A stretch of 64,000 bases of DNA from Mixia osmundae IAM 14324 (taxonomy: Eukaryota > Basidiomycota > Mixiomycetes > Mixiales > Mixiaceae): positions 460,575 through 524,574 of the forward strand of contig NW_014575559.1 in NCBI RefSeq assembly GCF_000708205.1, read 5' to 3'. The position numbers were made by a program, and so were the translations under genes. Every line of letters starts with the position of its first letter. Position 1 is the stretch's first letter. Below the pieces are notes generated by a model that saw only the letters and a program-made list of their open reading frames with translations, searched no databases and had not been told where the DNA came from. This document shows positions 41,548-52,822 of this stretch, piece after piece.

Positions 41548-42366
41548 TCAGCGGCTGCGACGTCTCGCAGCTGATCGGTACGTCTTGCAGTTCTTCGGCT
41601 TTATCGGTTCGTTCAGAAATGCACGGCGGGCATCGACAAAGGCACGATGGGTATCAGCGCAGCGCTGTTCGGAGGCTCGTACACGCTGCAGTGCGATACG
41701 CCTTTGCTCTTGTGCAGCCCGCACCTGTTCTCGAAGCAGACGTCTCCGTTGGGGATATCTCTCGAGTTCACGCCTTCTACCTTCCGACTCTCTAAGAAAC
41801 TCAGCCTGCCGCTTCAACAACTTATCGGCCTGCTCGTCTCGCTGATCGATCTCGTCGATAGCATGTTGAGCTCTCGTTCTGTCTGATTCTGCGGCAGTGG
41901 GATCGTCACGAGCTGCGACTGCTGCCATGCGTTCATTGGCTCGTTCTGTGCGCTGCTGCTCGAGCGTAGCCTGTTGTGCTGCCACAGTCGCCATCTTTTG
42001 ATCTATCCTGGCTATGTAGACGGCCAGTGTAGCCACATCCTCGCGGAGTGATCGCTCGAAGCACTCGCGTTCGGCGTCCATCTGTTGAGGAAGCGCCGGT
42101 CAGACGAGGTAGAGCTCAAGGCTCGTGCCCGAGAGGTAGGCAAGTGAGTAGTCGCGCTCGAGGTCGCATATAGCTCCGACTCACCTTGGAAGATAGAACG
42201 GCCGGCCTGATGCAAGAAGCTTGCTCTCGTCGGATGATGGCGATAAGTTGCGGCGAATGTGGCGATACTGCGCTACAGCGCCGTGGAGGCGAACCGCCTG
42301 GGCCAGCTCGTTCTCGCGTGACTGAACACCGATTGGCGCGAAATGGCACACGGCATCTGAACGCAT
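41548..42366 (-). CDS. Coiled-coil protein, partly resolved model
   Basis: The well-supported part is 41548-42081: about 177 aa of Glu/Arg/Ala-rich coiled coil (FERSLREDVATLAVYIARID, KMATVAAQQATLEQQRTERA). An upstream frame from an ATG at 42366 ends at a GTGAGT donor (42190s) and reads QSRENELAQAVRLHGAVAQY then KLLASGRPFYLP. The helix, short Gly turn and helix order loosely recalls prefoldin-type proteins, but the joining exon is not found: the 103 bases between them do not splice in frame with the signals I see. The 3' end is also unclear, since a GTGAGT donor lies just past the stop. The function is unknown. Confidence 0.35.
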
Positions 42367-42481
42367 GATGACCACAGTGAACCGGATGCCGGAATGCCGG
42401 CTAAAGACGGTGGAGCAAGATCTCAAAGCCGATCCATACCGGATAAGTGCCGCGCCATACGGTCGAGCGCGTCTCTGCACC

Positions 42482-43424
42482 TTTTAATCTTAACAATGCT
42501 CAATATGTGTTGGCCGCCCGTGACGACGGCTAGTGGCTTGCGCCAGACATTGCCCGAGTTGCCTGAATGCCGCATATATGACGGATGCGTGTGCAAATAA
42601 TGGTTGACACAAGCTGCGGTTTTGGCTAATGAGGACTGACAAAGTCTGATAGGAGCGCTCAAGACGTTCATTCGTGGATTGTACAGGCAAGACTTTGGGC
42701 TGATGATCTGATAAATCGCTGCTACGCTACGTATGAGAGCAGTAGGAGAAGCGGACGAGCACGCCCCCAAGTTCGGTTCCCTTGCAGTGTCGCATCACTT
42801 GGAACACACTTCGTCTCGAGCTACGAAGGATGAGCTTCTGTGGTCACACTTCTTGCACTTTGAATTGACCATGCATTGTGCACTTTGGGAGTCTAGTGAT
42901 CGCTCTTGCGCGTTGTCAACACGCACCTTAGTGACTCCTGGGCGAACGCATCTGCTTGCGTGCCCCTGAGGACTTCAGATTCTTCGAGATCGAAGAAGTG
43001 AATCTGCTGCTACTTCTGCATAGGTGTACGAGCTATGTCATCGCGTTTGAGACGAATGCAGGGTTCCGAGTATAGTGAGCGCAGCGGAAGGGTCTAGGTA
43101 CAGCGACTCTTGTGTGTAACGATGGGCGTCTCTGACAGAAGCTCGTGATCGCCGCCCACGCTCTCGTTTGGCAATGACCGGACATTTCGACACGAATCGA
43201 TCGGCAGGCAAAACTTCGGACCTCGGCAAAACTCTCGATGACGTAAAGTCAATTCAGTCGCGTCTGACTTGCCACCCAACTACGGATAAATTTGCGCTCG
43301 CTCTCTTGCTCGTGAACACACTCACATAGACAGACAAGCACCGTATAAACCATACGAACCACAAGTAGGCAAGGATTCCTCGATACATTGAGCGCTTACT
43401 GACGAGACAAGCATTGCACAGAAC
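42482..43424. other. Gene-poor stretch upstream of the alcohol dehydrogenase
   Basis: This 943-bp gap is long for the region. Frames on both strands are short and unlike proteins. Near 43285-43350 there are AT-richer pieces (GGATAAATTTG, CCGTATAAACC) that could serve as TATA-like elements for the dehydrogenase gene, whose codon use looks biased as in highly expressed genes. No RNA gene or repeat is recognised. Confidence 0.4.
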
Positions 43425-44577
43425 ATGACTTCTTCACCAGAACAGTTCACGGCCTTTGCCGCCATGACCCTCGACAAGGGCAAGGCGCTCGAGGTCGAAA
43501 AGTGGGAGTACAAGCCCACTGCTTTCAACGATGAGATGATTGACATCAAGGTCTCTGCGTGCGGCATCTGTGGATCGTACGTCCAGTCTCGCTTGCCTCT
43601 GTGATGGGCAGCTGACGGGAATGAATCATAGATGCATCCACTCCATCAGGGGCGAATGGGGAACGCCAGAGGACATGTTCCCTTTCGTGGCCGGACATGA
43701 AGTCGTCGGCACTGTTGCCCGCGTTGGCAAGAACAGCTCGTTCAAGGTTGGCCAGCGTGTCGGACTTGGTGCCCAAGGCGGCAGCTGTGGCGAGTGCAGC
43801 CAATGCAAGGAGCACCACGAGCCATACTGTGAGAAGGGCATGATTGGCACCTACGGCGGCAAGTATGGTGACGGCGTCCAGTCACAAGGCGGCTACGGCG
43901 ACTATGTTCGCGCCCATGAGCGCCTCGTCGTCGCTATTCCTGACGAGCTTTCAGACGAGGTCGCCGCACCCATGATGTGCGCTGGTGTCACTACCTACTC
44001 GCCTCTGGTTCGCTTCGGCGCAGGACCAGGCAAGAAGGTTGCTATCGCCGGCATTGGCGGTCTCGGCCATCTCGGTCTGCAATGGTCAAAGGCACTCGGT
44101 GCAGAGACTTACGCGCTCTCGCATTCGGACTCGAAGAAGAAAGATGCTGGCGAGCTCGGCATCAACGACGAGCATTTCATCGTCTACAACGACATGGAGG
44201 CGACAGCCAAGAAATGGAAGAGCACTTTCGATCTCATCGTCGTCACCTCTTTCGCTGACCACATCCCCATCAAGGAGCTCTACATGCCCTTGCTGCGCGC
44301 TGAGGGCACCGTCTGCTTCCTCGGTTTGCCCACTCAGCCTATCAAGGAGCTACCGCTCGGTCTATTCGTTCATGGCGGCAAGAGCATGGCTGGCTCTATC
44401 ATTGGTTCGCCTGATGAGATCAGAGACATGCTCAAGCTGGCTGTCCAGAAGAAGGTCCGCACATGGGTCCAGACCGTGCCCATGTCAGACAGCAAGAGTG
44501 TTTCGCAAGCACTCAAGGACATGCGCGGCGGAAAGGCCCATTACCGCATTGTCTTGACCAACGAGCACTCTGCATAG
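43425..44577 (+). CDS. Zinc-dependent, probably NADP-linked alcohol dehydrogenase (cinnamyl/ADH6 type)
   Basis: Medium-chain dehydrogenase that reduces aldehydes to alcohols in the cytosol. Exons 43425-43576 and 43632-44577 (55-nt intron, GTACGT...CATAG) give 365 aa, the family length. Catalytic zinc ligands lie in ACGICGS and AGHEVVG; the structural zinc lobe is CGECSQCKEHHEPYC. The cofactor site is GIGGLGHLGLQW, and the next strand ends in SHSDSKKKDA, the Ser/Lys pattern common in NADP-specific ADH6-like enzymes rather than the Asp of NAD enzymes. The splice places SCIHSIRGEWG, where family members have the metal-neighbour (D)IH motif. Codon use is more uniform than in the neighbours, suggesting strong expression. 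The exact aldehyde is unknown. Confidence 0.9.
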
Positions 44578-44793
44578 ACATCCCTATCTGATCAAAAGCA
44601 ACGAACTCGAAATATAATAGAATGACATGCATTGTCCTTTGTTGCCTTTCATGTGCGATAGACGTGATCCTATGAGTTCCACCAGACAGCTCCGAAGCAC
44701 ACATAGCCAGACGCTTAGAAGTACACATAGCCAGACAAGACAAGTGCAAGAACGACAACAACAAATGCTGATGCGCATGCCCAATCTGTGATA

Positions 44794-45956
44794 CTACAGC
44801 GAGAAGCGAAAGTCCTCCACGAGTCCGTCAATAAGCTGAGGCGTGATCTTGCGGGGCGAGAGTCGTGCGATAGGAACTGGAATTTTGCTGGCCGTCAATC
44901 GCAACGGCTTTTCAGTCGGAAAGCGTCGCGCGGTAGAAGGAATCGGGAGCGGCAGCGATGAGCGTCCCTTGGTCTTGCGTTTGCTTGTGGTAGAGGAACG
45001 ACGAGGCGTGAGTAGGCTGTCGTCTGGATCAGAATCTGCGATGATATGAGCGTGAGCCAACGAGACAGCAAGAGATAATTACCTTCGGATGCCGAGCGCA
45101 AGAACGATAGGTCTGGCATGGGCTCAAATGCTGGCTCAAAGGGTGCGATGGGCTCGTCATGGAGTCCCCATAGATTTTCCAAGGCACGTTCGTAAGATAT
45201 AGAGGGATAATCGATTCGCTTGGCGAGTGCCTCTAGCTCCTCTCGGTTGACTGTTATGTGGTCGGGCTCGAACAGTTCCTCTGTGACGTCAAGTCGTTAT
45301 CAGCACAAATGCTATGCTGACGAAGAGCCTCTCACCTTCACAGCGACCACCAAAAGCGGGCAGCTCGACTTCGCGGTCCTCATCCGCTTCTTGGAGTAGT
45401 CGCAAGCGTGTGGCTTCTGCGGCTGCTTCTGCCTGTCTGATACGTTCTTCCTCCTTTGCGTCTTCTTGTATGCGCTCCTCCAGCAGGTCAGGGCGAACGA
45501 GCAGCGAGCGCGTACTTCTGGAGCGTCTCTTTCCAGGTGAGGGCGTCCTGAACATGCCGGGCGAGTAGAGCTCCGTTCCCAGCAGGTTGCTCGTAGGCTT
45601 TGATGCTGTTCGCTGCACCGACGGGCCAGGCAAAGGCGTCGAGGGGACGGTACGCAAGGGCGTCGAAGTGACATCGAGCGCGAAAGTTGGCTTGTTAGCC
45701 TTTGAGGCATGACCGGGTGTTTTTGTCGCGCCTGTGTTGGTGATGTCCACTAGGAGAGGCTGTCTCGGTCGCCCTGGGGTGCTCAGCGCGGCCTTGCCTG
45801 CCGGTGTGACGCCTGATCTGCCCTGTTTGAGTAGGTTTGTGCTCTTGTGTCGCGCAGTGCCTGCAGTCTCGTCAGCACGGCGCAGTCCATCCAAGCTCGT
45901 CACTGACTTGGTTCGACCCGGTTCTCATCATCAAAGATGCGAAGTCTATTAGCCAT
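44794..45956 (-). CDS. Securin-like disordered protein (tentative)
   Basis: Four exons (45908-45956, 45336-45860, 45083-45280, 44794-45035; introns 47, 55 and 47 nt) give 337 aa. The short first exon reads MANRLRIFDDENRVEP, comparable to the securin start with KEN (human MATLIYVDKENGEPG); here the K is D. Next come a basic Ser/Thr-Pro region with a D-box-like RQPLLVDITN and several TPL/TPG sites. Then follow a charged helix (EERIRQAEAAAEATRLRLL) and an acidic aromatic part (EELFEPDHITVNREELEALA, FEPAFEPMPDLSFL), placed like the separase-binding region of securins. Securins diverge too fast for certainty. The alternative is any CDK-regulated disordered protein. Divergent with the eL27 gene (185 bp). 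Confidence 0.45.
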
Positions 45957-46141
45957 GACGGGTGCGCTTTCGGCCTTGCCCTCGTGTCATCCGTCGGTCA
46001 GAGACGCGACAAGGACCGTGAGAGATTTGGTGAGCCACTGCCAACATTTGTGAGCCTCGACGGCAGAGCAGCAAAACTTGCCAGTGCGTGACGTGGTGTC
46101 TCAGCCGATAGCGAGCTGATGCGCCTGCTCTCGCAACAGAC

Positions 46142-46746
46142 ATGGTCCGAATCTACAAGCCCGGCAAGGTTGCGGTAGTGCTGAGCGGACGACAAGCCGG
46201 CAAAAAGGTGGTCATCATCAAGCAAGCCGACGAAGGTACGAAAGATCGCCCGTACCCTCATGCTGTCGTTGCCGGTATCGAACGCTACCCGAGAAGAGTG
46301 ACACGAAACATGGGCGCAAAGAAGATGCAGAGAAGGAGCAAGGTCAAGCCTTTCATCAAGGTGAGCAACTGACCCTGTCAGCTGTTAGCGACCTGGCAGC
46401 TGCTGCTTGAGCCAATTGGGCAGATCTGATGCATGCTCATGTAGGCTTTCAACTACTCCCACTTGATGCCGACCCGATATGCGCTTGAGATGGACGGCCT
46501 CAAGAACATCATCTCACAGGACACATTCAAGGAGGCGAGTCTCTCGTGTCTCTAACCTCCTGTCATCGCTCATCTCATGACCGTTCTGCAGCCAACACAA
46601 CGCAAAGACGCAAAGAAGGAAGTCAAGAAGCTGTTCGAAGACCGCTACACTGCCGGCAAGAACAAGTGGTTCTTCACACCTCTCCGAGTGAGCGCATTCG
46701 CCGGCTATAAGGGAGCAGCGCTGACATTGTATTCCTGCAGTTCTGA
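46142..46746 (+). CDS. RPL27: 60S ribosomal protein eL27
   Basis: Large-subunit ribosomal protein. Exons 46142-46360, 46445-46534, 46592-46687 and 46741-46746 give 136 aa, the same as yeast. It starts [20 protein letters not shown] and includes [37 protein letters not shown] and [11 protein letters not shown]. The second intron must begin GCGAGT: only that joins DTFKE to PTQRK in frame, exactly as conserved. The last exon is 6 nt: the universal terminal Phe plus TGA. Intron 1 is 84 nt, longer than most here, as is common in ribosomal protein genes. Upstream at about 46087 lies a TGACGTGG element. Confidence 0.97.
46535..46591 (+). other. GC-AG intron in the eL27 gene
   Basis: GAG|GCGAGT at the donor and TCTGCAG at the acceptor flank 57 nt. 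Both sides fall on codon boundaries, and the joined protein matches the conserved eL27 sequence without gap, so the GC donor is strongly supported. The nearest GT (GTCTCT) is out of frame. Confidence 0.85.
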
Positions 46747-46978
46747 GCGGCTTGCCGTTGTACTTGTGCTAGAGCGGGCATGAGATGCACTCTGTTCTCT
46801 CTGCGAGCGCTGAATGTAGTGTTGGCGTCATTTTCACAGCAAAGCTTGCAAAACGACATGTGTCTGAACGATGCATGTAGCAGAGGTAAAACAAGGAGCT
46901 CTATTGCTCAACGCCCGGCTCGTTCTAGCGCTGCGAGCGTCGATCTAGTGGCTTTGATCTAAGAATTGCGAGCGTAGT

Positions 46979-48500
46979 CTAAACATCTGCGGGCGTGAAT
47001 GTGATGGGCTCTCGTCCTTCAAAGTTCTTGGCCGGAACGCCGAGTTCGAGCAGCTGGGCAAAGTACTTTGAGAAGCTAGTAAAGAATAGCCCCTCGTCGT
47101 CTGCGAAGCGCTTGGCGATCGGCTTGAATGCCTTGTCTTTTGTCAAGCTACAAATGATGTCAGCTTTGATCTCATCATAGCTGAGCAGACTTACGCCATA
47201 TCGGTCGTGAGCATCATCAACGATTTGGTAGACTTGTCCTCGTACTGGATCGGACCGTCCCTGGATGGACGATATGTCAGCGGAACTTCGAGCCAGTGGA
47301 ACGAAGTGCGACATACCACTTCTTGAGCTGCCATTTCTCGTTGAAAAGTAGCTTGTAGTACTCGTTGTTGAAACTCGTAGGCGAGTGTTGCCATGGTCCG
47401 GAGAAACCAGATCGGTCTGGGTGGCATCGTCCTACAGCGTGTGCGCCCGACAATGCGACCTAGCCTCATATTAGCCTCTTGTGGCGGCTCACGTAGAAGC
47501 GAGACGCACAATGCCCTCGTCATCGAAGCCCATGCGGTAGAAGATCTGCCTGAGGTGATCCTGGTCCTTGTCGCCATCGGGCAAACGCCCATCGGGTGTG
47601 CATTGCGATGCATCTGCATCGACGCGTCCCGGACGCCAAGGGATCGTCGGGCCCTGCAGTATCATGGTAAGCTCTGTCAAACGTGCAGAATGTGCTACCG
47701 CTGCACTTACGCCTAGCTGCATGACGGCAACGACGCCGGCAAGCGTCCAGAGATCCGAATAGCTCATTTCTGGGAATTTGGCGTGGATGGGTTCAAGCAG
47801 CTCTCGCGCAGCCAGGAGACCTGCATTGGCGCCATGACTGCGAATGAAGATATGCAAGGTCAGCTTCTGAGATCACGCAGACGTGCACTGAGCTGACTTT
47901 GACTCGGGAGCAAATCGCATGGTGGCGCCGTTGCTGCCGCCGTTGCCACTGTTCTTGTCATACGTGCCACTGCAGTGCCACGCCAAACGGATCTGCACAC
48001 ATCATCAGCCGAGCTTACTACGGGCGCGATCGAGCGGCGTACTAGGACAGGGCCATAGGAACCGTCGTCATAGTGCTCTGCTTCGAGCACATTGGCGATC
48101 TCGTTGTACACCTTCTGGTAGTCTACTACACCACCCAGCATACCTCTAGCACGAGCATGTCCGCCAGTAGCCTGTATGAAAGGCGTGACATTAGAATGTT
48201 GACGCTGATAAAGGTGCGGCGACTTGCATCATCCTCTAATTCGGCCTTTTTCGTGTCTGTCAAGCCGAAAAACCAGACAGCTGCACCGATACCAGCCAAG
48301 CCTCCGACTGCATAGATTGCGGTCTTTGAGGAGCTCGACGATGATGGTCCAGAGCCAGTTGAAGCCGATCGTCGTTGATAAGTCGGTAGAGCTCTGGCTG
48401 TCTGACGGGTCGCCAGCTGGATAATCGTACGCCTGGATGCTGCCTGTCCGATCTGTCGTAACGCAGGCGTGGCCATTCTGCTGCTCATCACGCTCGCCAT
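46979..48500 (-). CDS. CCP1: Mitochondrial cytochrome c peroxidase
   Basis: Haem peroxidase of the intermembrane space that reduces H2O2 with cytochrome c. Eight exons (48228-48500, 48043-48171, 47898-47992, 47711-47837, 47510-47653, 47317-47459, 47195-47260, 46979-47147) give 381 aa. The first 70 residues are a basic targeting sequence followed by a hydrophobic segment ([17 protein letters not shown]), fitting a bipartite signal. Active-site residues: distal Arg and Trp-His in [14 protein letters not shown], proximal His in [13 protein letters not shown], radical Trp in [12 protein letters not shown], and the Asp in TTDMALTKD. Introns are 47-60 nt; the first has a GCAAGT donor. Three in-frame ATGs start the targeting sequence (48500, 48488, 48476). 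Confidence 0.95.
48172..48227 (-). other. GC-AG intron in the CCP1 gene
   Basis: The donor is GAT|GCAAGT, the acceptor CATACAG, 56 nt. Only this join is in frame and yields [15 protein letters not shown]. The nearby GTCGCC one base later would shift the frame. Confidence 0.75.
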
Positions 48501-48774
48501 CGTTGAGCGAAGGCAAATTCGAAAGTTCGCGACAACCTGATTGGCGACATAAGGGGCAGACTGGCATGCCGCGGAAGCGGGTGGCAACTCCCGCGCGGCT
48601 AAACATGTTTCACTCGAGGCTGCGCTACGGGTGGCATTCATTCGCTCTTTGACATCTTCCAGTCTGACGCTCAGAAGCGCCATAGCCGGCATCAGATGCA
48701 TTAGTAGTGAACCTCCCTGATGTGACAAGCATATGCTCAGGAAACGTTTTGACTGCGCCCACTATCGTCAGCTC

Positions 48775-49474
48775 TCAGCGCAACGTGTCATCGTGGCGAC
48801 GAGCGTACGCAAGCTCGCCTTCCACATTGCCACCGTCGGGACCGTAGTGACATGCGATGAAGGTGGTATCGCCTGGACAAGCTTTCTGCGCACACCCAAG
48901 CGTCTTTGTCGACTTCCAGACCATCTGAGTGTAGTGATTGTACGCGCCGTGCTGGGGACCTTCAGCTTCCCAGTCACGGATTAGCTCGAGGGGGGTATAG
49001 CCAGATCCCTGCCGCATCGAAGTCAATTTGAGTAGCATGCGATAGCTCCACAAAAGCATGCACCCAGACGATGTTCTCGCCGTACACGCCCGCGAGCGCG
49101 GGTGGACTGTGAACATAATTGCAGGCAGAGATCCAGTCCGCTGCCGTGCTAGCCATACGCTCATCCCAAACCAGGGGAGCAGCCTGGGCCTCAACGTGAG
49201 CTGTTGCGCCGCATCGAAGTAATACCCGGCGTACATCATGTTTGGCGCGGAAAGCATTATGTTCGTTCAGCATGAGCTCTTCGAACGAGTCTGCGCCATC
49301 CATGAGACTACGGCTTACACTACCAGTCTCGCTGTACTGACCCTCGGCCGGCTCGCACCCCTCGTCGTCGTTGTTGGCGTCACGCTTGATTAGACGAGTC
49401 ATGTCGGACTGAATCGTCAAAGGAATGTAGCAAAGAACGGCGAGGATGCACAGCATCTTGCCCGTCATGGTCAT
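48775..49474 (-). CDS. Secreted CAP-superfamily (PR-1/SCP) protein
   Basis: CAP proteins such as yeast Pry1-3 bind sterols or fatty acids outside the cell. Exons 49235-49474, 49064-49183 and 48775-49008 give 197 aa. The ATG at 49474 starts a signal peptide (GKMLCILAVLCYIPLTIQS) followed by a dibasic site (LIKRDANND). CAP motifs: LNEHNAFRAKHDAAPLVWDE after splicing, GENIVWGSGYTPLELIRDW over the second splice, HYTQMVWKSTKTLGCAQKAC and FIACHYGPDGGN, including the conserved His, Glu and Cys. The first intron (51 nt) is a multiple of three without stops, so retention would insert 17 residues between AKHD and AAPL. CCP1 lies just upstream on the same strand. Confidence 0.9.
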
Positions 49475-49596
49475 CTCGGGTTTGCTTTGATGCGGAGTAG
49501 AATTGAGTCGACGATTTGGCTGGACGTTCTGCAAGCAGATGGACGCCATGGCGACATTCTGCACCAATGTGTCATCTGGCCTCAAACACTAATGCA

Positions 49597-50987
49597 TCAC
49601 TGACTTGACAACAGAGCTGCGGTCAGGTTGGCGATGCGAATATTGAGATCCGAAAAGTCGGGCGAGCTCGCGAAATGCTCGATATGATTCAGCCTGCCAC
49701 GGTCTCTATAGTGATTGATCACGGGCTCCTCGAGCGTCGCTGATATGTACTGCATATGCAACGAATCCGCATGATGCACGCCAACTGACTGTACAGCCAG
49801 AGCGCGATAGATCGATTTTGGGTCTTTGTCTGGACCTGCGGACCATTGCATGGTCATCTGAACGAGCTGTTCGGACCCGATGCGTCCTGTCTTTCGCTCT
49901 GCTTCTGAGCGACCAACATTGAGTCGTGGTAGCTGTATCTCGCCAGCGTTGGGACTTTGCGCTGCCAGGATGGCAGTAGGGTCACGCTGTATGAACTCGT
50001 CCAAGTCAACAAAGACGAGCCAGTCGGCTGTATGTCGATGTCGCATCGCGCAATGCGTAAGCCAGATTGTCTGATCATAATAGATCTTGCCACTTCGCGT
50101 CACAGAGCTGTACATGGGCGCCAATCTGACAGTACATCAGCTTGTATTCACAGAGACACAGACAGAAATCAAGCACGCACATCAGAGTATCATTGGCAGT
50201 CCCGGGCACCTTATCGACAAATTTGTCGATGAAGGCGAGATCCTGAGGAGATCTAGACTGCCAGACGACGCGGTCTAGCCAGTCGTGGTGCAGACGCCAT
50301 TCGAGAAGCCGCTGTAGCGCAGTGTATCCATTCCGCATACTGTCAATGGGCGGCATGCAAGCAGTCAGAGCATGATGCCGCCGCGGTATTGGCCCGAGCT
50401 CAAGATCCCCGAAGGCCATTTCTGGGCCGGTGTTGGCTATGACGCTGATTGCTAGACTATCTCTGCTCGCCGTTGCCCATCTTTCCGGTAAATCACACTC
50501 CACGAAGGCGAGAAAATTGTTGCGATGGCTATCGAGCGGTGCTTTGCTGATGACGTTCGCTGGTATACGCGCATCTAGTACGTCACAGGTGAAGACAAGC
50601 TCGCCGGCATGTCCTGATAGCGTGCCTTGCGTAGGCGGTGCCGAATGTTGAGCGGGCGTATCTTCGATAAAGACGAGCACTTGAACGAATTGCGACGCTC
50701 GAACTTCGGCCACATGTGTCAATGTGCGACTTTCGACAACTGCTCCGATCAGATAAACAGACAAATTCGACAAATGAAGCGTCTGCACAGCTAATGCGGC
50801 ATCAGTCTGCCAGACGTCCGCAGACTGCTCGTAGGACTATGCTGAGCATGTCAGCACAGACCCTGTCGACGATGAAATACTTCAACCGTACCTTTGCATC
50901 TTGGACTGTCCAGAAGACACAGATGAGCAGACCGGCTGCTGACAATACGAATGCGAAAGCGAGCTCCTGATAGCATCTGCTCGGCAT
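49597..50987 (-). CDS. Type II membrane glycosyltransferase, family 92 (DUF23) like
   Basis: GT92 enzymes (β-galactosyltransferase type) extend glycans in the Golgi. Exons 50892-50987, 50181-50836 and 49597-50125 (introns 55 and 55 nt) give 426 aa. The ATG at 50987 opens a short cytosolic tail and one membrane anchor (LAFAFVLSAAGLLICVFW). In the middle come FLAFVECDLPERW and RLLEWRLHHDWLDRVV. The catalytic part has YYDQTIWLTHCAMRH and the DxD site in WLVFVDLDEFI, then VGVHHADSLHMQYI and VINHYRDRGRL. The donor for intron 2 is GTGCGT. Its ATG is only 66 bp downstream of the ATE1 stop, so promoter elements must overlap the ATE1 3' end. Acceptor and donor sugars are unknown. Confidence 0.75.
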
Positions 50988-51053
50988 CGGTTGCGAATGA
51001 AGCTGCGAGATCGGGCGCAAACATGGTGCGCACGAGCCCTGCGCTTTGGCCTT

Positions 51054-52822
<1,769 letters not shown>

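Noticed and set aside
42733-42969. 78-codon frame in the gap before the alcohol dehydrogenase
   Set aside because: No conserved motif, no neighbouring exon and random-looking composition.
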